Origin: an uncultured bacterium
GTDB taxonomy: Bacteria > Bacillota > Clostridia > Oscillospirales > Ruminococcaceae
Direction: 5' to 3'
NCBI GenBank assembly: GCA_905214265.1
Contig: CAJMLQ010000086.1
Span: 1 to 13,153, forward strand
DNA: 13,153 nucleotides
Shown piece by piece: positions 7,986 to 13,153 of the stretch (position 1 is the first letter of the stretch; each line of letters begins with the position of its first letter). The position numbers were made by a program, and so were the translations under genes. Below the pieces are notes generated by a model. That model was not told where the DNA came from and searched no databases. It saw nothing but the letters and a program-made list of their open reading frames with translations.

Positions 7986-8813
7986 TCAGCTGCCGCAGAG
8001 CAGTCCTTTCAAATAGTCGATTGCGTCAGTGATGTCCTTTTTCTGTTGCTCACCGGAAATTTCCCGTTCAATAATGACGTATCGGTCATAATTCAGCTCA
8101 CGGAGCTTTTCAAAGACCTTTTTGAAATCTACGTATCCGGTTCCGATGGGAACTTCCAGTCCCAATTTTCGCGGGTTAGTGGGCGGAAGCCCATCTTTGG
8201 CATGAAGGTTCCGGACGTATTTTCCGAAGGTGTACAGGGCGTCCACAGGGTTGCCATAGCCGTACATGAGGATGTTGGCAGTATCCAGATTGATGAAAAG
8301 GTTGTCCTCCCCCACGTCTTCGATCAGGCGGAGCAGGGTGATAGGGGATTCGCCGCCGGTTTCAAAAAGGAGGTTGACGCCCAGGGAGCGGCAGCGGCGG
8401 GCCAGCACCTTCACCGAGGAGAGCATGGCGGCGTACTCCGGAGAGAAGGGATTGTTTGGGGCAAAGCCTGCGTGAATGACCATGTCGGTGATTCCCAGCC
8501 ATTGGACAAACTGCGCTCCCTGGAACAGGTACTCCAGCCGGGATTGGCGGAAAGCTTCGTTGTTGATGCCGCAGAGGGCGTAGTCGTAGTAAATGTCCCA
8601 GAGGACGAAGCTGTCCCGGAAGCCGCAGAACTGGGCGGAGATTTCCACGCCGTTTTCGTCGGCTGCCCGGCGGATCAGCCGGGCGTCCTCCTCGGTGTAG
8701 ACTGGGGGTTTATAGACCAGTTGACAGGCATTCAGCCCCATCTCCCGTATTTTTCGAAAGTCCTCCGTACAGTTCCGGGCGTCCTGGACGCGAGCCAAAG
8801 TGCCGAATTTCAT
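7986..8813 (-). CDS. Sugar (phosphate) isomerase/epimerase, xylose-isomerase-like TIM barrel
   Basis: Cytoplasmic TIM-barrel enzyme of the AP-endonuclease-2/xylose-isomerase-like superfamily, which isomerises, epimerises or cleaves sugars using a divalent metal. The usual metal ligands are present, counting from an upstream TTG at 8819: Glu153 in FETGGE, Asp179 in INLDTAN, His206 in RNLHAKDG, and the terminal Glu251/253 in VIIERE. VIHAG (114-118) is also typical. Full length at about 275 residues. Two starts are possible: TTG at 8819, four bases from the AGGAG at 8824-8828, and ATG at 8813, ten bases away. I prefer ATG because the barrel begins directly after it (MKFGTLAR); the difference is two residues. 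It follows the NagB-like gene by 19 bases, so coupling is likely. Proteins of this type often act with Gfo/Idh oxidoreductases, as here; substrate unknown. GC content drops in its 3' quarter. Confidence 0.88.
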   Translation of the reverse strand: MKFGTLARVQDARNCTEDFRKIREMGLNACQLVYKPPVYTEEDARLIRRAADENGVEISAQFCGFRDSFVLWDIYYDYALCGINNEAFRQSRLEYLFQGAQFVQWLGITDMVIHAGFAPNNPFSPEYAAMLSSVKVLARRCRSLGVNLLFETGGESPITLLRLIEDVGEDNLFINLDTANILMYGYGNPVDALYTFGKYVRNLHAKDGLPPTNPRKLGLEVPIGTGYVDFKKVFEKLRELNYDRYVIIEREISGEQQKKDITDAIDYLKGLLCGS

Positions 8814-8832
8814 GAGCAATCGTCTCCTTTCG

Positions 8833-9654
8833 TCAGCGTTCCAGGGTCATGCGGAGCAGTTCCTCCGTGATGACCATTTCGCTGTTGGGGTGAAGTTGTA
8901 AGAAAGACGCCGGAGCGAACCGGTTGGGCTCCTCCAGGGCGATCTTCCGCATAATGCCCCACTGCCAGTCGCAGTAGAGGTAAATTTTCAGGTTCCGGGA
9001 CGCCAGCAGCTGCTTCATCCCCAGGGTGATGCAGCGGCGGGGGAAAATGTCCAGTGCGCCGTGGATTTTGTGGGCGCCGTTGTTGACGATGGTCTCCCGG
9101 GAGATATCCAGGCAGCGGGTGCCGCAGCCGAGGAATTCCTCGTCGGAGACAGGCTCTTCCGGGGCGGGCGGCTCATTAAAAGCAATGTGGCCGTTGATGC
9201 CAACGCCGGTCAGGCAGCAGTCCGCACCGCCCAGTTTCTCCAGGAGACGGTCGATCTGGGCCTCCTGTCCCGGCTCCGGGAAAAGCCGCTGCTCCGGGGG
9301 CATGACCAGCTCTGGGTCGATCTGGGAGTAAAGGAGCCGATCCATGATCCCATGGAAGCTCAGAGGGTCGGACGAGGGGATGGGGCGGTCGCTGCCGTCC
9401 AGATATTCGTCCATGTTGAAGAACCAGACGTCCCGGAGGCTGATTCGGCGCTCATTGATCTTCCGGGCCAAAACCGGGTACTGGCCGATAGGCCCCACCG
9501 GACAGATGACCACAGCCCGGCCGTTATTTTCTACAATGGCAGAGACGATGATCTCCGCCATTTCCTCGTACATATCCGCCTCCGTGGGGAGGACCCGGAC
9601 GGGAAGCCGGCTGTTTTTCAAAAAATCTTCCGGAGAGACGCGGTAGGGGTTCAT
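8833..9654 (-). CDS. NagB-like glucosamine-6-phosphate deaminase/isomerase homologue with altered phosphate site
   Basis: 273 residues, matching the NagB/RpiA-fold family that opens and isomerises amino sugars with release of ammonia. Catalytic landmarks are kept: Asp82 in NMDEYL (E. coli Asp72), His156 and Glu161 in GINGHIAFNEP (E. coli His143 and Glu148), and LQLHP at 252-256. Asn154 replaces E. coli Asp141, a change I also recall from Bacillus NagB, so it is not alarming. What differs is the phosphate pocket: the LPTGGTP loop is CPVGPIGQYP (51-60), and the GSQKA segment carrying E. coli Lys208 is CDWQW (228-232). The enzyme therefore probably does not act on a 6-phosphorylated amino sugar, and should not be named nagB. 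Start ATG at 9654, with AGGAGG seven bases upstream; it overlaps the preceding oxidoreductase gene by four bases (ATGA), indicating coupled translation. The exact reaction is unknown. Confidence 0.85.
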   Translation of the reverse strand: MNPYRVSPEDFLKNSRLPVRVLPTEADMYEEMAEIIVSAIVENNGRAVVICPVGPIGQYPVLARKINERRISLRDVWFFNMDEYLDGSDRPIPSSDPLSFHGIMDRLLYSQIDPELVMPPEQRLFPEPGQEAQIDRLLEKLGGADCCLTGVGINGHIAFNEPPAPEEPVSDEEFLGCGTRCLDISRETIVNNGAHKIHGALDIFPRRCITLGMKQLLASRNLKIYLYCDWQWGIMRKIALEEPNRFAPASFLQLHPNSEMVITEELLRMTLER

Positions 9655-10733
9655 TTTGTCCCCTCCTCAATTTCCGAGATTTTTACGGTGCGCTTCAGCT
9701 GGGTGGAGAGCAGGGCGGCGTCCAGGACCTTCTGGCACTCCACGCCCTGGATCAGTTCCGCGGTATAATCGTCCTTTTTGCCCTGCAGGAGGTTCAGGAA
9801 AGAGCGGGACTGGATGGCGTCGTAGTTCGCGGGCGGAGTGAGGTGATGGGTGCCGCCGGCCTCCCAATCGGTTTTTCCGCTGCAGATTTCGATGTCCTGC
9901 TTTCCGTCCCGGTAGGTGTATTTCAGCCGTCCGTTCTCGCCGAACAGTTCGAACTCGATCAGGTCCTGTATAGTGGTGGCGCACCGGGATAGGTTGATGG
10001 TGACGTTGACGCCGCTTTGGGTCCGTCCCACCAGGTTGCACCAGTCGTCGGTGGTGACGAGGGACATTTCGCTGCTGCCGATTTTGGGGCGCTGAGGAAT
10101 CAGAATGCCGAAATCTGCGAAAACCTCTGCGAATTCTTCGCCCCAGAACCGGGTGATGTCGATCATGTGGGAGCCCAGATCGCCCAAAACGCCGCTGCCG
10201 CTTTTTTCCTTCTCAAAGCGCCACTCCAGCGGCCGGTCTTCCCACAGGCCGCTTTCCTTGATGCAGCGGATGTAAATGTGGTAGAGTTTTCCCACCACAC
10301 CGCGGTCGATCAGGGCCTTGAGATACCGGGTGTACAGCCGGTATCGCCAGGAGAAGCAGATGAAGGCGGGCAGGCCCTTTTCCTCCGCGTCGCTGAGGAG
10401 GGCCTTGGTCTCGGCGTAGTTCATGCCCAGAGGTTTTTCCACGCTGAAGGGAAGGCCGGCCTTGATGGCGGCCTCTGCGATGGGGCAGTGGAGGTAGTTA
10501 GGGGTGCAGATGTCCACCGCGTCTACCATGCCGCTGGCCAGAAGATCGTGGTAGTCCTCAAAGAGCTGTTCATCCGACAGGCCCAGCTGTTCTTTCGCGC
10601 GCAGCCGCGCGGCCGGGTCGATGTCGCAGACCGCTGTGATCTCCGCATCCTCCTTACAGGCAAGATAACCGGGAAGATGGACTCCCCGTGCGATCCCGCC
10701 GAAGCCAATAAAACCGATCCGAATTTTTTTCAT
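9651..10733 (-). CDS. Gfo/Idh/MocA-family NAD(P)-dependent sugar oxidoreductase
   Basis: First gene of the operon, 360 residues, of the glucose-fructose oxidoreductase / inositol dehydrogenase / MocA family, cytoplasmic. The N-terminal Rossmann fold starts at the first strand (KIRIGFIGFGGIA, glycines 10, 12, 13), and the second strand ends in CDID (36-39). The family signature EKP (Glu99-Lys100-Pro101) supplies the catalytic lysine, and GVLGDLGSHMID (Asp185, His189) the substrate-binding aspartate and histidine. Members oxidise a sugar or cyclitol hydroxyl to a ketone, or act by a transient oxidation. No export signal is present, so it should use a soluble cofactor inside the cell on an imported substrate. 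Start ATG at 10733 with AGGAG five bases upstream. It is preceded by a predicted leader of about 184 bases from a promoter beside AraC-type sites. The specific substrate is not deducible. Confidence 0.93.
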   Translation of the reverse strand: MKKIRIGFIGFGGIARGVHLPGYLACKEDAEITAVCDIDPAARLRAKEQLGLSDEQLFEDYHDLLASGMVDAVDICTPNYLHCPIAEAAIKAGLPFSVEKPLGMNYAETKALLSDAEEKGLPAFICFSWRYRLYTRYLKALIDRGVVGKLYHIYIRCIKESGLWEDRPLEWRFEKEKSGSGVLGDLGSHMIDITRFWGEEFAEVFADFGILIPQRPKIGSSEMSLVTTDDWCNLVGRTQSGVNVTINLSRCATTIQDLIEFELFGENGRLKYTYRDGKQDIEICSGKTDWEAGGTHHLTPPANYDAIQSRSFLNLLQGKKDDYTAELIQGVECQKVLDAALLSTQLKRTVKISEIEEGTK

Positions 10734-10917
10734 GATGTCTCCTCTTTTCTGCAGGTTTCCTGCTGAATTTGAAATCTAATTTTTCGATACCTTCCCTTTC
10801 TTGAATTACAAAAAATAAAATAATGGAAATTTCAATTTTTTGAGGAAAAGTTGTAGATTTATCATATAAATAAATGAAATAATAGATTGTTTTTATGATT
10901 ATTTGTCATCGAATGCT
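10734..10917 (-). other. Long AT-rich 5' leader of the catabolic operon
   Basis: If the promoter at 10924-10952 is used, the mRNA carries about 184 untranslated bases before the first gene. The stretch is strongly AT-rich. It holds a third copy of the TTTCGATAC box (10782-10790) and a small hairpin, GCAGG (10751-10755) with CCTGC (10759-10763), just ahead of the ribosome binding site. No tRNA-like or riboswitch fold that I can recognise, and no convincing small reading frame with its own ribosome binding site. Confidence 0.5.
10782..10790. promoter_or_regulatory. Third, distant copy of the TTTCGATAC box
   Basis: An exact nine-base copy in the same orientation, 177 bp from the nearest tandem box and about 130 bp inside the operon leader. 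It could be a looping or repression site comparable to araO2 in the E. coli arabinose system. Only the nine-base core matches; the following AAA is absent, so it may be weak or accidental. Confidence 0.45.
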
Positions 10918-10923
10918 GAAGAT

Positions 10924-10952
10924 ATTATAGCATTGAATTTTTTCATTTGCAA
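10924..10952 (-). promoter_or_regulatory. Promoter of the six-gene catabolic operon
   Basis: On the minus strand, TTGCAA (10952-10947), a 17-bp spacer, then TATAAT (10929-10924) preceded by TG-C, making an extended -10. The start would be near 10917. The -35 matches consensus at only four of six positions, which fits a promoter needing an activator, and two AraC-type boxes lie directly upstream. Confidence 0.75.
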
Positions 10953-10958
10953 TAGAGC

Positions 10959-10988
10959 TTTCGATACTAAAATTATACTTTTCGATAC
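10959..10988. promoter_or_regulatory. Tandem AraC-type operator: two TTTCGATAC boxes 21 bp apart
   Basis: TTTCGATAC occurs at 10959-10967 and again at 10980-10988 in the same orientation. The similarity extends to TTTCGATAC-N-AAA-N-T. The period of 21 bp is two DNA turns, as in operators of AraC-family dimers. Relative to the operon start near 10917, the box centres lie at about -46 and -67, the place where such activators touch RNA polymerase. They are also about 58 and 79 bp upstream of the regulator's own start, so autoregulation is possible. Confidence 0.75.
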
Positions 10989-11006
10989 AAAACTGTACCA
11001 ATTTTC

Positions 11007-11035
11007 TTGACAGCAGCCGGAAAACCGGTTATAAT
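11007..11035 (+). promoter_or_regulatory. Consensus promoter of the AraC-family regulator gene
   Basis: TTGACA (11007-11012), a 17-bp spacer, and TATAAT (11030-11035): a perfect match at both hexamers. The spacer contains CCGG-AAAA-CCGG (11017-11028), a small inverted repeat that could bind a repressor. The predicted start, near 11042, falls at the first bases of the ribosome binding site. Confidence 0.88.
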
Positions 11036-11055
11036 TTTGGCAAGGAGGCGATGTG

Positions 11056-11925
11056 GTGAAGCAGCTCCGCAGCCTGTCTGAGCTCTATCAGTCGGAATAC
11101 TATTTGCAGGTCATCAACGGCCTGAAGCAGAATCCTCGGGAGAGGGGGATCTTTTCCTGCATTGGGGAACCGAAAAAATACAACATGTTTCTCTACCTTC
11201 ATAACTGTATTGGGACCTACACCCTAAGCGACGGGCGGGTGATCCGGGCGGAGAGCGAGACCATCGTCTATACGCCCCAGGGTTCCCAGTACAGCGTGTC
11301 CTTCGAACCGGCGGACCGGTCGCAGCCAAGCTATAACGACGGGATTAACTTTCTGATCTGGGACAGCCACCAGGAGCCGCTCTTTTTTACGTCTTCGGAT
11401 GTGGAGGTGCTCCATGTTCCCAATCCCCGCCACTACCAGATGCTGTTTTCCGATATTTCCGAGCACTGCCTGCTCTCGGTCCAGTCCCCGGCGAAGCTCC
11501 ACTCGGTCTTTTACGGGATTTTGTCGGAGATCGGCTACTGCTACCGGCGGAAAAATATTAATTCCCAGCAGTTCCATGTGATCGAAAAGGGCATCCTTTA
11601 TTTGGAAGAAGATAAAGACCAGGATCTGAGCGTGAAAGAGATTGCCGCGCTTTGCAACGTCAGCGAAATCTACTTCCGCCGCCTGTTCAAGCAGTACGCG
11701 GGGATGTCTCCGGTGGAATACAAGCTGCATTCCAAGCTGCTGCGGGCCAAGCAGTATCTGGCCAGCCAGAATTTTACCATCCGGGAGGTGGCGGAGCTGT
11801 CCGGCTTCGAGGACGCGGCTTATTTCTGCAAGGTCTTTAAGGCCAAGACCGGCCTGTCTCCTCGGGCGTACCGGCTCCAGAACCATCCGGCGGGGAGTCG
11901 TGTTGAATTTTGCGGGCGCTATTGA
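11056..11925 (+). CDS. AraC-family transcriptional regulator
   Basis: About 289 residues. The C-terminal DNA-binding domain has the two helix-turn-helix units of the AraC/XylS family: LSVKEIAALCNVSEIYFRRLFKQ from about residue 192, and FTIREVAELSGFEDAAYFCK from about 241, joined by the signature GMSPVEYKLHSKLLRAKQYL; the domain ends in GLSPRAYR. The N-terminal half (about 35-130) resembles the cupin-like ligand-binding domain of sugar-responsive members, with PQGSQYSVSF as the typical turn, so a sugar effector is likely. Start: AAGGAGG (11042-11048) lies four bases from GTG at 11053 and seven from GTG at 11056; the second gives better spacing, and the difference is one residue. Divergent to the catabolic operon, with a shared control region bearing paired 21-bp-spaced boxes, it is the probable activator of that operon. 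Confidence 0.93.
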   Translation: MKQLRSLSELYQSEYYLQVINGLKQNPRERGIFSCIGEPKKYNMFLYLHNCIGTYTLSDGRVIRAESETIVYTPQGSQYSVSFEPADRSQPSYNDGINFLIWDSHQEPLFFTSSDVEVLHVPNPRHYQMLFSDISEHCLLSVQSPAKLHSVFYGILSEIGYCYRRKNINSQQFHVIEKGILYLEEDKDQDLSVKEIAALCNVSEIYFRRLFKQYAGMSPVEYKLHSKLLRAKQYLASQNFTIREVAELSGFEDAAYFCKVFKAKTGLSPRAYRLQNHPAGSRVEFCGRY

Positions 11926-11950
11926 TTTGTGCGGAAAAATATGGTAGGAT
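11922..11950 (+). promoter_or_regulatory. Probable promoter of the lipoprotein gene
   Basis: TTGATT (11922-11927) and TAGGAT (11945-11950), 17 bp apart, overlapping the end of the AraC-family gene. Start near 11957, about 31 bases before the ATG. A moderate match; read-through from the regulator gene is the alternative, since no terminator separates the two. Confidence 0.5.
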
Positions 11951-11987
11951 AAGGAAAACTCTCTTGATAATGGGAAAGGAGATCGCA

Positions 11988-13076
11988 ATGAAGAAACGAA
12001 TCGCCGTTTTTTTTGCAGCGTCTTTGCTGCTGGCGGCCCTTGGCGGATGCGGAAAGGAGCCAGCCGGTTCCTCCTCCAGTGAAACCTCTCAGGCGGAGAG
12101 CCTTCCGGAGTCCTCCGTACCGGAAAGCAGCGAGCTCTCTCTGTTGCCGGAGGAGTCCTCCGAAAAACCCGAAGAGAGCAGTGAAACGGCACTGGAGGCC
12201 AATCTCCCTCTTCGGGAGCTGACCGATATCACTGATGGATTTCTAAGTGGTGGAGAAGTGCCCTACGCCCTTCGGTTTACGGATCCCCAGACTTTGGCCG
12301 TTGAGTTCAGCAAAGGCGAGGAAACAGGCACGGGATTTTTCTCCCTGGAAACTTGGGAATCCCTTCCCGATGAGACGGGAAGCACCGGAATTGCTCTGCC
12401 CAACTCCTACGACCGTCTTGTCCCCCTGGAGGACGGCCGGATTGCTTACATAACCGAGGATCTGACCAAGGCCGGCGTCCGTAATGCGGACGGCAGCGGG
12501 GACCAGGTGCTTCTGGACGCCGCCGAGATGGAAGGGGTGGACTCCTTCTGGGTAATTCTGGCCAAAAACGGAATCGCCGGCATCAGTGGCAACACCTACG
12601 AGTATCTCCCCAGCAGCTACTGCGTGGACCTGGACACCGGCGAAGCAGTCAATACCGGCATTTCCGGCACGGTAATCCCCCAGTGCATCGAAGGGGATCG
12701 TATCCTGTTCCTGCGGGACTACGTTTTTTCTGAACCGGAAAACGATTGTCTGTATGTATACGACAACGGGGATAAAGCTCTGACGGAAATTTCCACAGGG
12801 AGCATCCTCGGCTGCACCTGGGCCGTCCTGAGTACCGGCGGGGACTACGTTTTGGCGCTGACGGAGGAGGATCAGGAGGAAAGCATCCGCTCCTTCGCCG
12901 TATTTGACGCCGCCACCGGGGAAAAGGTCAACAGCGCCCTGATTCGGGATCTGCCTGCGCCCGAACGGAGCCTTTCCTATGCATTAAACGAAGACGGTAC
13001 GATCATAGCAGTGACCTATTACCGCTATCCCGGGGACTACACTCACTGCGGTGTAGCGCTTTACCAGCTGGATTAA
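11988..13076 (+). CDS. Putative lipoprotein with Ser/Glu-rich linker and beta-rich domain, function unknown
   Basis: 362 residues, secreted and lipid-anchored. The signal peptide has Lys-Lys-Arg at 2-4, a hydrophobic core, and lipobox LGGC with Cys21 as the anchor. Residues about 25-70 are a low-complexity acidic linker with repeated ESS/PESS/EESS units, probably holding the domain away from the membrane. The remaining ~290 residues are rich in short predicted beta strands separated by Asp/Gly turns (for example YCVDLDTGEAVN, LYVYDNGDKALTEI, FAVFDAATGEKVN), a pattern resembling beta-propeller blades; I see no catalytic motif. The ATG at 11988 is chosen over an open frame reaching back to 11910 because AAAGGAG (11975-11981) is six bases away and a proper signal peptide starts there. 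It follows the regulator gene by 62 bases, but a role in sugar sensing is only a guess. Confidence 0.8.
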   Translation: MKKRIAVFFAASLLLAALGGCGKEPAGSSSSETSQAESLPESSVPESSELSLLPEESSEKPEESSETALEANLPLRELTDITDGFLSGGEVPYALRFTDPQTLAVEFSKGEETGTGFFSLETWESLPDETGSTGIALPNSYDRLVPLEDGRIAYITEDLTKAGVRNADGSGDQVLLDAAEMEGVDSFWVILAKNGIAGISGNTYEYLPSSYCVDLDTGEAVNTGISGTVIPQCIEGDRILFLRDYVFSEPENDCLYVYDNGDKALTEISTGSILGCTWAVLSTGGDYVLALTEEDQEESIRSFAVFDAATGEKVNSALIRDLPAPERSLSYALNEDGTIIAVTYYRYPGDYTHCGVALYQLD

Positions 13077-13153
13077 AAAAGAAAAGGACGCCGGTTTCAA
13101 AGTGATATGCTCCCTCTATGAGAGACAGTGAAATAAAACACTGTCAATTGTGG
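13077..13153. other. Non-coding tail with small inverted repeat; no gene seen
   Basis: After the lipoprotein stop come A-rich sequence and an inverted repeat, GACAGTG (13124-13130) with CACTGTC (13139-13145), loop AAATAAAA. There is no T-tract, so it is not a convincing terminator. TGATATGCTCCCT (13103-13115) ahead of it might be the terminal end of an insertion element whose body lies beyond the window, but that cannot be shown here. Confidence 0.35.

Noticed and set aside
8046..8870. 274-codon plus-strand frame antisense to the isomerase gene
   Set aside because: Shadow of the minus-strand isomerase, whose metal-ligand motifs are all present; its end also runs into the NagB-like gene.
8833..9654. 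Asn154 in place of E. coli NagB catalytic Asp141 as a sign of a dead enzyme
   Set aside because: From memory, Gram-positive NagB proteins commonly have Asn at this place (xNGHIGFNEP), so this substitution alone is not evidence of inactivity.
9061..9768. 235-codon plus-strand frame antisense to the NagB-like gene
   Set aside because: Overlaps two well-supported coupled genes on the other strand; the translation shows no known motif.
10017..10766. 249-codon plus-strand frame antisense to the oxidoreductase gene
   Set aside because: The minus-strand gene has the Rossmann, EKP and GDLGSH motifs; this frame is a composition artefact.
11910..11987. 26-codon upstream extension of the lipoprotein reading frame
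   Set aside because: It overlaps the end of the regulator gene and lacks a ribosome binding site, and would place charged residues before an otherwise normal lipoprotein signal peptide.
11224..12192. 322-codon minus-strand frame across the regulator and lipoprotein genes
   Set aside because: It spans two genes that each have ribosome binding sites and recognisable domains on the plus strand.
1..13153. CRISPR array, tRNA, rRNA, prophage or toxin-antitoxin system
   Set aside because: Nothing of the kind was found by reading: no regularly spaced direct repeats beyond the operator boxes, no tRNA-like cloverleaf, and no phage or paired small-gene signature.

Overview
This looks like a chromosomal piece of an anaerobic, moderately GC-rich Firmicute, most likely a gut Clostridia / Oscillospirales-type bacterium. 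The reasons are a pyruvate:ferredoxin oxidoreductase, an LplA/LplB/LplC-type sugar ABC transporter, lipoproteins with short lipoboxes, strong AGGAGG-type ribosome binding sites, and sigma-A promoters close to consensus. The assignment is an inference; the window has no rRNA or other taxonomic marker.

Layout. (1) 1-3326, plus strand: the pyruvate:ferredoxin oxidoreductase gene, missing its first ~70 codons at the window edge, closed by a perfect 14-bp terminator hairpin. (2) 3402-4264, plus strand: a single-gene unit with its own promoter encoding a GNAT-fold acetyltransferase, ending at a perfect 16-bp bidirectional terminator (4281-4316). (3) 4356-10733, minus strand: a six-gene catabolic operon. 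Read in its own direction it is Gfo/Idh/MocA oxidoreductase, NagB-like isomerase/deaminase, TIM-barrel sugar isomerase/epimerase, extracellular sugar-binding lipoprotein, and two ABC permeases. (4) 10734-11055: a divergent control region. (5) 11056-11925, plus strand: an AraC-family regulator. (6) 11988-13076, plus strand: a lipoprotein with an acidic Ser/Glu-rich linker and a probable beta-rich domain of unknown function. The last 77 bases hold no gene but carry a small inverted repeat.

How it fits together. The AraC-family protein probably senses a sugar ligand and activates the divergent operon. The operon promoter (TTGCAA, 17-bp spacer, extended -10 TG-C-TATAAT on the minus strand) has two copies of TTTCGATAC exactly 21 bp apart directly upstream of its -35 box, the classic spacing and position for an AraC-type activator. 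A third copy lies about 130 bp downstream of the predicted start, inside a long AT-rich leader. The ABC importer has a binding protein and two permeases but no ATPase, so it must borrow one from elsewhere. ABC import delivers an unphosphorylated sugar, and the operon has no kinase and no glycoside hydrolase.

The main point of interest is the enzyme set. The NagB-like protein keeps the NagB catalytic core (MDEY, GHIAFNEP, LQLHP) but has lost both elements that hold the 6-phosphate in classical NagB (PTGGTP becomes PVGPIG; GSQKA becomes CDWQW). With an NAD-dependent Gfo/Idh enzyme and a TIM-barrel isomerase of the type that pairs with Gfo/Idh enzymes in oxidative sugar and glycoside breakdown, this suggests a pathway acting on a non-phosphorylated sugar, perhaps an amino sugar or glycoside. 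The substrate cannot be read from the sequence. Base composition also changes inside the operon, from GC-rich enzyme genes to AT-richer transport genes, suggesting a mosaic origin.
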